The notes under the pieces were generated by a model that had not been told where the DNA came from, searched no databases, and worked only from the letters and a program-made list of their open reading frames with translations. A stretch of DNA of 64,000 nucleotides. Origin: Colletes latitarsis (lineage: Eukaryota > Arthropoda > Insecta > Hymenoptera > Colletidae). Where the stretch lies: NCBI RefSeq assembly GCF_051014445.1, contig NW_027488368.1, forward strand, positions 8,246,001 to 8,310,000. The letters are read 5' to 3'. Below are positions 55,101 through 64,000 of this stretch, in pieces. Made by a program: the position numbers and the translations under genes. Each line of letters begins with the position of its first letter. Within the stretch, counting starts at the first letter, position 1.

Positions 55101-55779
55101 ACCAGGTTTAATTGACTGTTTCGGCGTGGTACCACATTACTACGTGGTCCGAGCCAGAAAAAGGCCAGGATCTGGCCAACAAGTATGCGAAAAATGCGAA
55201 AGTACGTGCCAGATCAGGGCAAATCCCAGACCTAACCGAGACATAAACGGCGTTATCCTCTAAAAGATTAATCGCAACCAGGTTTAATTGAAAGTTTCGG
55301 TGTTGCACCGCATTACTACGTGATCCAAACCAGAAAAAGGCCAGGATCTGGCCTACAAGTATGCGAAAAATGCGAAAGTACGAGCCAGATGAGGGCAAAT
55401 ACCAGATCTAACCCAGACATTACCGGCGTTATCCTCTAAAACATTAATCGGAACCAGGTTTAATTGACTGTTTCAGTGTGGTACCAAATTACTACGTGGT
55501 CCAAGCCAGAAAAAGGCCAGGATCTGGCCAAACAAGTATGGAAAAAATGCGATAGTACGAGCCAGATGAGGGCAAATCCCAGACCTAACCGAGGCATAAC
55601 CAGCGTTATCCTCTAAAATATTAATCGCAACCAGGTTTAATTGACTGTTTCGGTGTGGAATCACATTAGTACAGGATCCAAACCAGAAAAAAACCAGGAT
55701 CTGGCCAACAAGTATGCGAAAAACGCGAAAGTACGAGCCAGATGAGGGCAAATAACAGAACTAACCCAGACATAACCGG
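52152..55779 (+). repeat. Mixed monomers with 3- and 4-monomer echoes
   Basis: The aatagtattcgg marker recurs at 52274 and 52802 (three monomers). The tcggaaacagc and gatccagaccag unit occurs near 48938, 52980 and 53332. The gagcgtcattattacggg unit occurs near 54250 and 54952 (703 bp, four monomers minus 1). Related tcattattac monomers also occur at 6210 and 17003, so this type is old and dispersed. Confidence 0.75.
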
Positions 55780-56816
55780 CGTTATCCTTTAAAATATTAA
55801 TCGCAACCAGGTTTAGTTGACTGTTTCGGTGTGGTACCGCATTACTACGTGATGCAGACCTGAAAAAGGCCAGGATCTGGCCAACAAGTATGTGAAAAAT
55901 GCGAAAGTACGAGCCAGATGAGGGCAAATAACAGAACTAACCCAGACATAACCAGCGTTATCCTCTAAAATATTAATCGCTACCAGGTTTAATTGACAGT
56001 TTCAGTGTGGTACCAAATTACTACGTGATCCAAGCCAGAAAAAGCCCAGGATCTGGCCAACAAGTAAGCGAAAATTGCGAAAGTACGAGCCAGATGAGGG
56101 CAAATCCCAGACACAACCGAGACATAACCGGCGTTATCCTCTAAAATATTAATCGCAACCAGGTTTAATTGACTGTTTCGGTGTGGTACCGCATTACTAC
56201 GTGATCCACACCAGAAAAAACGCAGGATCTGGCCAACAAGTATGCGAAAAATGCGGATGGATGTGGCAGATGATTGCAAATACCAGACATAACCCAGACC
56301 TAACCGGTGTTATCCTCTAAAATATATATCGAAACCAGCCTTCATTGACTGTTTCAGTGTGGTACCACATTACTGCGTGATCCAAACCAGAAAAACGCCA
56401 GGATCTGGCCAACAGGTATGCGAAAAATGCGGAAGTACGAGCCAAATGAGGGCAAATCCCAGACCTAACCGAGACATAACCGGCGTTATCCTTTAAAATA
56501 TTAATCGCAACCAGGTTTAGTTGACTGTTTCGGTGTGGTACCGCATTACTACGTGATCCAAACCTGAAAAAAACCAGGATCTGGCCAACATGTATGCGAA
56601 AATTGCGAATGTATGAGCCAGATGATTGCATATACCAGAACTAACCCAGACATAACCGGCGTTATCCTCTTTAATATTAATCGGAACCAGGTTTAATTGA
56701 CTGTTTCAGTGTGGTACCACATTACTACGTGGTCAAAGCCAGAAAAAGGCCAGGATCTGGCCAACAAGTATGCGAAAAATGCGAAAGTACGAGCCAGATG
56801 AGGGCAAATCCGAGAC
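55780..56816 (+). repeat. Block recurring at 59.1 and 60.2 kb, ending in a shortened monomer
   Basis: Matches 59113-59730 at 3333 bp and, from about 55950 to 56700, matches 60170-60910 at 4213 bp. Markers are gatggatgtggcag, aatatatatcg, cagccttcattg and ctctttaatatt. Both distances are whole monomers minus 11, which fits the 11-bp deletion in the monomer starting at 56652. Confidence 0.87.
56652..56816 (+). repeat. 165-bp monomer (11-bp deletion)
   Basis: Starts are 165 bp apart. Compared with the relative at about 58201, the cagacctaacc segment before gagacatagcc is missing. The ends share a short cc/ccgagac similarity, so slippage between them could have caused it. I saw no other copy with this junction. 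Confidence 0.85.
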
Positions 56817-59112
56817 ATAGCCGGCGATATCCTCTAAAATATTAAGCGCAACCTGGATTAATTGACTGCTTCGGTGTGGAACCACATTACTACGGGATCC
56901 AAACCAGAAAAATGCCAGGATCTGGTCAACAAGTAAGCGAAAAATGCGAAAGTACGAGCCAGGTGAGGGCAAATACCAGACCTAACCCAGACATAACCGG
57001 CGTTATCCTCTAAAATATTAATCGGAACCAGGTTTAATTGACTGTTTCGGTGTGGTACCACATTACTACGTGGTCCAAGCCAGAAAAAGGCCAGGACCTG
57101 GCCAACAAGTATGGGAAAATCGCGAAAGTATCAGCCAGATGATAGCGAATACCAGAACTAACCCAGACGTAACCTGCGTTATCCTCTAAAATACTATTCG
57201 GAACCAGCTTCTATTGACTGTTTCAGTGTGGTACCACATTACTACGTGATCCAAGTCAGAAAAAGCCCAGGATCTGGCCAACTAGTATACGAGAAATGCG
57301 TAAGTACGAGCCAGATGAGGACAAATCCCAGACCTAACCGAGAAATAACCGGCGTTATCCTCTAAAATATTAATCGCAACCAGGTATAATTTACTGTTTC
57401 GGAGTGGTATCGTATTACTACCTTGATCCAAACCAGAAAAAGGACAGGATCTGGCCAACAAGTATGCGAAAAATGCGAAAGCTCGAGCCAGATGAGGGCA
57501 AATACCAGACCTAACCCAGACATAAACGGCGTTATCCCCTAGAATACAAATCGGAACCAGCTTTTATTGACTGTTTCAGTGTGGTACCACATTACTACGT
57601 GATCCAAGTCAGAAAAAGCCCATGAGCTGGCCAACTAGTATGGGAAAAATGCGAAATTACGAGTCAGATGAGGGCAAATCCCAGACCTAACCGAGACATA
57701 ACCGGCGTTATCCTCTGAAATATTAATCGCAACCAGGTTTAATTGAGTGCTTCGGTGTGGAACCTCATTACTACGGGATCCAAACCAGAAAAAGGCCAGG
57801 ATCTGCCCAACAAGTATGCGAAAAATGCGAAAGTATGAGCCAGATGATTGCTAATACCAGACCAAACCGTGACATAACCGGCGTTATCCTCTAAAATATG
57901 TATCGCAACCAGCTTTTATTGACCCTTCAGTGTGGTAGCACGTTACTACGTGATCCAAACCACAAAAAGCCCAGGATCTGGCCTACAAGTATGCGAAAAA
58001 CGCGAAAGTACGAGCCAGATGAGGACAAATACCAGACCTAACCCAGGCATAACCGGCGTTATCCCCTAAAATACTAATCGGAACCAGCTTTTATTGACTG
58101 TTTCAGTGTGGTACCACATTACTACGTGGTCCAAGCCAGAAAAGAGCCAGGATCTGGGCAACTAGTATGCGAAAAATGCGAAAGTACGAGCCAGATGAGG
58201 GCAAATCCCAGACCTAACCGAGACATAGCCGGCGATATCCTCTAAAATATTAAGCGCAACCTGGTTTAATTGACTGCTTCGTTGTGGAACCTCATTACTA
58301 CGGGATCCAAACCAGAAAAAGGCCAGGATCTGCCCAACAAGTATGCGAAAAATGCGAAAGTATGAGCCAGATGATTGCTAATACCAGACCAAACCGTGAC
58401 ATAACCGGCGTTATCCTCTAAAATATTAATCGCAAACAGGTTTAATTGACTGTTTCGGTGTGGTACCGCATTACTACGTGATCCATACCAGAAAAAGGCC
58501 GGGATCTGGCCAACAAGTATGCGAAAAATGCGAAAGCTCGAGCCAGATGAGGGCAAATACCAGACCTAATCCAGACATAAACGGCGTTATCCTCTAAAAT
58601 ACAAATCGGAACCAGCTTTTATTGACTGTTTCAGTGTGGTACCACATTACTACGTGATCCAAGTCAGAAAAAGCCCATGATCTGGCCAACAAGTAAGCGA
58701 AAAATGCGAAAGTACGATCCAGATGAGGGCAAATCCCAGACCTAACCGTGACATAACCGACGTTATCCTCTAAAATATTAATCGCAACCAGGTTTAATTG
58801 ACTGTTTCTGTGTGGTACCGCATTACTACGTGATCCAAACCTGAAAAAGGCCAGGATCTGGCCAACAAGTATGCGAAAAATGCGAAAGTACGAGCCAGAT
58901 GAGGGCAAATACCAGACCTAACCCAGAAATAACCGGCGTTATCCACTAAAATATTAATCGGAACCAGGTTTAATTGACTGTTTCAGTGTGGTACCAAATT
59001 ACTACGTAGTCCAAGCCAGAAAAAGGCCAGGATCTGGCCAACAAGTATGCGCAAAATGCGAAAGTACGAGCCAGATGAGGGCAAATCCCAGACCTAACCG
59101 AGACATAACCGG
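56817..59112 (+). repeat. Source-like block for 60.9-62.0 kb
   Basis: About 57030-57880 matches 60902-61752 at exactly 22 monomers (3872 bp), and about 58270-58640 matches 61615-61985 at 3345 bp. The right-hand copy therefore lacks about three monomers present here. Markers are gtaacctgcg, tatacgagaaatgcg, ggtataatttac and gaccaaaccgtgac. Confidence 0.85.
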
Positions 59113-61544
59113 CGTTATCCTTTAAAATATTAATCGCAACCAGGTTTAGTTGACTGTTTCGGTGTGGTACCGCATTACTACGTGATCCAGACCTGAAAAA
59201 GGCCAGGATCTGGCCAACAAGTATGTGAAAAATGCGAAAGTACGAGCCAGATGAGGGCAAATAACAGAACTAACCCAGACATAACCAGCGTTATCCTCTA
59301 AAATATTAATCGCTACCAGGTTTAATTGACAGTTTCTGTGTGGTACCAAATTACTACGTGATCCAAGCCAGAAAAAGCCCAGGATCTGGCCAACAAGTAA
59401 GCGAAAATTGCGAAAGTACGAGCCAGATGAGGGCAAATCCCAGACACAACCGAGACATAACCGGCGTTATCCTCTAAAATATTAATCGCAACCAGGTTTA
59501 ATTGACTGTTTCGGTGTGGTACCGCATTACTACGTGTTCCACACCAGAAAAAACGCAGGATCTGGCCAACAAGTATGCGAAAAATGCGGATGGATGTGGC
59601 AGATGATTGCAAATACCAGACATAACCCAGACCTAACCGGTGTTATCCTCTAAAATATATATCGAAACCAGCCTTCATTGACTGTTTCAGTGTGGTACCA
59701 CATTACTGCGTGATCCAAACCAGAAAAACCCCAGGATCTGGCCAACAGGTATGCGAAAACTGTGAAAGTACGAGCCAGATTATTGCAAATACCATAACTA
59801 ACCCAAACATAACCAGCGTTATCCTCCAAAATATTCATCGCAAACATGTTTAATTGACTGCTTCGGTGTGGAACCACATTACGACGAGATCCAAACCACA
59901 AACAACCCAAGATCTGGCCCACAAGTACGCGAAAATTGCGAATGTATGAGCCAGATGATTGCATATACCAGAAGTAACCCAGGCGTAACCAGCGTTCTCC
60001 TCTAAAATACTAATCGGAACCAGCTTTTATCGACTGTCTCAGTGTGGTACCACATTACTACGTGATACAGACCAGAAAAAGGCCAGGATCTGGCCAACAA
60101 GTATGCGTAAAATGCGAAAGTACGAGCCAGATGAGGGCAAATACTAGACCTAACCCAGACATAACCAGCGTTATCCTCTAAAATATTAATCGCAACCAGG
60201 TTTAATTGACAGTTTCAGTGTGGTACCAAATTACTGCGTGATCCAAGCCAGAAAAAGCCCAGGATCTGGCCAACAAGTAAGCGAAAATTGCGAAAGTACG
60301 AGCCAGATGAGGGCAAATCCCAGACACAACCGAGACATAACCGGCGTTATCCTCTAAAATATTAATCGCAACCAGGTTTAATTGACTGTTTCGGTGTGGT
60401 ACCGCATTACTACGTGATCCACACCAGAAAAAACGCAGGATCTGGCCAACAAGTATGCGAAAAATGCGGATGGATGTGGCAGATGATTGCAAATACCAGA
60501 CATAACGCAGACCTAACCGGTGTTATCCTCTAAAATATATATCGAAACCAGCCTTCATTGACTGTTTCAGTGTGGTACCACATTACTGCGTGATCCAAAC
60601 CAGAAAAACACCAGGATCTGGCCAACAGGTATGCGAAAAATGCGGAAGTACGAGCCAAATGAGGGCAAATCCCAGACCTAACCGAGACATAACCGGCGTT
60701 ATCCTTTAAAATATTAATCGCAACCAGGTTTAGTTGACTGTTTCGGTGTGGTACCGCATTACTACGTGATCCAAACCTGAAAAAAACCAGGATCTGGCCA
60801 ACATGTATGCGAAAATTGCGAATGTATGAGCCAGATGATTGCATATACCAGAACTAACCCAGACATAACCGGCGTTATCCTCTTTAATATTAATCGGAAC
60901 CAGGTTTAATTGACTGTTTCGGTGTGGTACCACATTACTACGTGGTCCAAGTCAGAAAAAGGCCAGGACCTGGCCAACAAGTATGGGAAAATCGCGAAAG
61001 TATCAGCCAGATGATAGCGAATACCAGAACTAACCCAGACGTAACCTGCGTTATCCTCTAAAATACTATTCGGAACCAGCTTCTATTGACTGTTTCAGTG
61101 TGGTACCACATTACTACGTGATCCAAGTCAGAAAAAGCCCAGGATCTGGCCAACTAGTATACGAGAAATGCGTAAGTACGAGCCAGATGAGGACAAATCC
61201 CAGACCTAACCGAGAAATAACCGGCGTTATCCTCTAAAATATTAATCGCAACCAGGTATAATTTACTGTTTCGGAGTGGTATCGTATTACTACCTTGATC
61301 CAAACCAGAAAAAGGACAGGATCTGGCCTACAAGTATGCGAAAAATGCGAAAGCTCGAGCCAGATGAGGGCAAATACCAGACCTAACCCAGACATAAACG
61401 GCGTTATCCCCTAGAATACAAATCGGAACCAGCTTTTATTGTCTGTTTCAGTGTGGTACCACATTACTACGTGATCCAAGTCAGAAAAAGCCCATGATCT
61501 GGCCAACTAGTATGGGAAAAATGCGAAATTACGAGTCAGATGAG
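59113..61544 (+). repeat. Second and third copies of the 55.8-57.9 kb material, with an 880-bp step
   Basis: About 59290-59740 and 60170-60620 match at exactly 880 bp (five monomers), sharing gatggatgtggcag and tatatcgaaaccagcc. From about 60902 the block follows 57030 onward. One monomer near 59750-59950 (aactgtgaaag, aaacatgttt, acaaacaaccc) differs strongly from the corresponding unit in the other copy. Confidence 0.87.
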
Positions 61545-62777
61545 GGCAAATCCCAGACCTAACCGAGACATAACCGGCGTTATCCTCTGAAATATTAATC
61601 GCAACCAGGTTTAATTGAGTGCTTCGGTGTGGAACCTCATTACTACGGGATCCAAACCAGAAAAAGGCCAGGATCTGCCCAACAAGTATGCGAAAAATGC
61701 GAAAGTATGAGCCAGATGATTGCTAATACCAGACCAAACCGTGACATAACCGGCGTTATCCTCTAAAATATTAATCGCAAACAGGTTTAATTGACTGTAT
61801 CGGTGTGGTACCGCATTACTACGTGATCCATACCAGAAAAAGGCCAGGAACTGGCCAACAAGTATGCGAAAAATGCGAAAGCTCGAGCCAGATGAGGGCA
61901 AATACCAGACCTAACCCAGACATAAACGGCGTTATCCCCTAAAATACAAATCGGAACCAGCTTTTATTGACTGTTTCAGTGTGGTACCACATTACTACGT
62001 GATCCAAGTCAGAAAAAACCCATGATCTGGCCAACAAGTATGCGGAAAATGCGAAAGTACGAGCCAGATGAGGACAAATCCCAGACCTAATCCAGACATA
62101 ACCGGCGTTATCCTCCAAAATATTGATAGAATCCAGGTTGAATTGTCTACCTCAGTGCGCCACCACATTAATACGTGATCCTAACCAGAAAAAAGCCCAG
62201 GAGCTGCCCAACAAGTATGAGAAAAATACGAAAGTACGAGCCAAATGAGGGCAAATACCGGAGCTAACACAGACATAACCAGCGTTATCCTCTACAATAC
62301 TAATCGGAACCAGGTTTAATTGACTGTTTCAGTGTGGTACCACGCTACTACGTGATACAAACCTGAAAAAGCCCAGAATCTGGCCAACAAGTATGCGAGA
62401 AATGCGAAAGTACTAGCCAAATCAGGGCAAATACCAGACCTGACCCAGGCATAATCGGCGTTATCCTCTAAAATATTAATCGGAACCAGGTTTAATTGAC
62501 TGTTTCAGTGTGGTACCACATTGCTACGTGATCCAAAACAGAAAAAGGCGAGGTTCTGCCCAACAAGTAGGCAAACGATGCGAAAGTATGAGCCAGATGG
62601 TTGCAAATACCGGAACTAACCCAAACAAAACCAGCGTTATCCTCCAAAATATTAATCGCAACCTGGTTTAATTGACTGTTTCAGTGTGGTACCGCATTAC
62701 TTCGTGATCCAAACCAGGAAAAGGCCAGGATCTGGCCAACAAGTATGCGAAAAATGCGAAGGTACGAGCCAGATGAG
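61545..62777 (+). repeat. 7-monomer higher-order unit (1233 bp), copy 1
   Basis: Followed directly by a second copy at a constant 1233 bp (7 x 176 plus 1). I noticed only about five differences over more than 1.2 kb, for example acaaatcgg/acgaatcgg near 61946/63179 and ttgctacg/ttactacg near 62521/63754. It contains one strongly divergent monomer that serves as an internal tag. Confidence 0.93.
62098..62274 (+). repeat. Strongly divergent monomer, copy 1
   Basis: A 177-bp unit with attgatagaatcc, ggttgaattgtc, cctcagtgcgccacc, taatacgtgatcctaacc and aggagctgccc replaces otherwise conserved bases. It lacks the GGTACC core and dyad 3. It is the most aberrant complete monomer I saw, yet it still aligns end to end. 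Confidence 0.85.
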
Positions 62778-64000
62778 TGCAAATCCCAGACCTAACCGAG
62801 ACATAACCGGCGTTATCCTCTGAAATATTAATCGCAACCAGGTTTAATTGAGTGCTTCGGTGTGGAACCTCATTACTACGGGATCCAAACCAGAAAAAGG
62901 CCAGGATCTGCCCAACAAGTATGCGAAAAATGCGAAAGTATGAGCCAGATGATTGCTAATACCAGACCAAACCGTGACATAACCGGCGTTATCCTCTAAA
63001 ATATTAATCGCAAACAGGTTTAATTGACTGTATCGGTGTGGTACCGCATTACTACGTGATCCATACCAGAAAAAGGCCAGGAACTGGCCAACAAGTATGC
63101 GAAAAATGCGAAAGCTCGAGCCAGATGAGGGCAAATACCAGACCTAACCCAGACATAAACGGCGTTATCCCCTAAAATACGAATCGGAACCAGCTTTTAT
63201 TGACTGTTTCAGTGTGGTACCACATTACTACGTGATCCAAGTCAGAAAAAACCCATGATCTGGCCAACAAGTATGCGGAAAATGCGAAAGTACGAGCCAG
63301 ATGAGGACAAATCCCAGACCTAATCCAGACATAACCGGCGTTATCCTCCAAAATATTGATAGAATCCAGGTTGAATTGTCAACCTCAGTGCGCCACCACA
63401 TTAATACGTGATCCTAACCAGAAAAAAGCCCAGGAGCTGCCCAACAAGTATGAGAAAAATACGAAAGTACGAGCCAAATGAGGGCTAATACCAGAGCTAA
63501 CACAGACATAACCAGCGTTATCCTCTACAATACTAATCGGAACCAGGTTTAATTGACTGTTTCAGTGTGGTACCACGCTACTACGTGATACAAACCTGAA
63601 AAAGCCCAGAATCTGGCCAACAAGTATGCGAGAAATGCGAAAGTACTAGCCAAATCAGGGCAAATACCAGACCTGACCCAGGCATAATCGGCGTTATCCT
63701 CTAAAATATTAATCGGAACCAGGTTTAATTGACTGTTTCAGTGTGGTACCACATTACTACGTGATCCAAAACAGAAAAAGGCGAGGTTCTGCCCAACAAG
63801 TAGGCAAACGATGCGAAAGTATGAGCCAGATGGTTGCAAATACCGGAACTAACCCAAACAAAACCAGCGTTATCCTCCAAAATATTAATCGCAACCTGGT
63901 TTAATTGACTGTTTCAGTGTGGTACCGCATTACTTCGTGATCCAAACCAGGAAAAGGCCAGGATCTGGCCAACAAGTATGCGAAAAATGCGAAGGTACGA
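62778..64000 (+). repeat. 7-monomer higher-order unit, copy 2, cut by window edge
   Basis: Covers 1223 of 1233 bp before the window ends, so the array and possibly more copies of this unit continue to the right. Confidence 0.93.
63331..63507 (+). repeat. Strongly divergent monomer, copy 2
   Basis: Copy of 62098-62274 carried by the 7-monomer duplication. It differs by a few bases, including gtcaacctc for gtctacctc and gctaataccag for gcaaataccgg. Confidence 0.85.

Larger units (their letters stand above)
1..64000 (+). repeat. Satellite DNA array, ~176-bp monomer, head to tail
   Basis: The window is a continuous tandem array of about 364 complete monomers plus a partial one at each end. Taking the monomer to start at ataaccggcg, successive starts fall at 103 and 279, and the 176-bp step holds across the window apart from a few shortened copies and scattered 1-2 bp indels. 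Recognisable landmarks in order are the ATAAC/GTTAT dyad (1-14), a taaaatatt AT-rich stretch (19-27), ttaattgactg (42-52), ggtacc or ggaacc (62-67), gatccaaaccag (80-91), ggatctgg (102-109), a doubled atgcgaaa (120-136), agccagat (141-148) and cctaacc (165-171). All copies seen are in one orientation, with no interruption by other DNA. Many minus-strand frames stay open for 60-144 codons, but 176 is not a multiple of 3 and the frames rotate, so I do not call them genes. A centromeric or pericentromeric role is inferred from period and scale only. Confidence 0.98.

Noticed and set aside
1..64000. Roughly 180 open frames of 60-144 codons, mostly on the minus strand, with similar peptides
   Set aside because: They recur with the 176-bp period, start and end at the same monomer positions, shift frame at each unit because 176 is not divisible by 3, and differ in ways that follow DNA variants rather than codons. 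No long frame, conserved domain or gene-like context exists.
1..64000. CRISPR-like array of regular repeats
   Set aside because: There are no unique spacers. Repeat and between-repeat parts are equally conserved, and the unit is far longer than a CRISPR repeat-spacer pair.
1..64000. CENP-B box
   Set aside because: I looked for the TTCG-N4-A-N2-CGGG pattern on both strands around ttcggtgtgg and the gcgaaa motifs. Spacing and key bases do not match in the consensus or the common variants.
1..64000. Telomere-like cctaaccc within monomers
   Set aside because: Only one short occurrence per monomer in some variants, never in tandem, and often changed to cctaaccg. This is chance similarity.
1..64000. 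Named satellite families of similar length (for example other 170-180 bp plant or animal centromere repeats)
   Set aside because: Length agreement alone is not evidence, and I could not match the sequence to any family I know, so no name or species is given.
1..64000. Inverted monomer blocks or strand switches
   Set aside because: Scanning the landmarks ataacc, gatccaaacc and gccagatga, I found them on the plus strand throughout and saw no reversed segment.

Overview
The whole 64 kb window is one satellite DNA array. A unit of about 176 bp is repeated head to tail in a single orientation, roughly 364 times, from the first base to the last. I found no protein-coding gene, RNA gene, transposon, CRISPR array, telomere repeat, origin or unique sequence. 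The window therefore comes from a eukaryotic chromosome, and the scale, nucleosome-sized period and uninterrupted repetition suggest a centromeric or pericentromeric block. I do not recognise the monomer as a named family. Several plant and animal centromere satellites have similar lengths, but length alone does not identify a species. The monomer is about 45% GC, with nine CpG sites in my hand-made consensus.

The array is a patchwork of segmental duplications of whole monomers rather than one regular higher-order repeat (HOR). From the left: a tandem 15/16-monomer pair (about 0.6-5.8 kb); a mosaic of 4-, 8-, 9- and 14-monomer copies (5.8-11.6 kb); a recombined third copy of the left-end block (12.0-13.6 kb); three copies of a 1.5-2.0 kb block (13.6-22.1 kb); two copies of another block that differ by two whole monomers (15.7-16.9 and 23.6-25.1 kb); a less ordered stretch (25.1-26.8 kb); an almost perfect 18-monomer tandem duplication with a third large copy (26.8-38.3 kb); 5-monomer and longer duplications (38.3-45.7 kb); an older, mostly monomeric zone with local dimers (45.7-55.8 kb); another duplicated mosaic (55.8-61.5 kb); and a very young 7-monomer tandem that runs off the right edge (61.5-64.0 kb).

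Lengths are strictly quantised. Almost every copy-to-copy distance is a multiple of 176 bp within a few bases. The exceptions trace to a handful of shortened monomers: five copies of a 55-bp deletion form, two of a 6-bp deletion form and one with an 11-bp deletion. These act as pedigree markers for the duplications. Monomers also carry linked sets of diagnostic bases and conserved short dyad symmetries. The many short open frames on the minus strand are a by-product of a stop-poor strand read through tandem repeats and are not annotated as genes. I saw no undescribed gene system; what is of interest is the structure and evolution of the array. All comparisons were made by eye.
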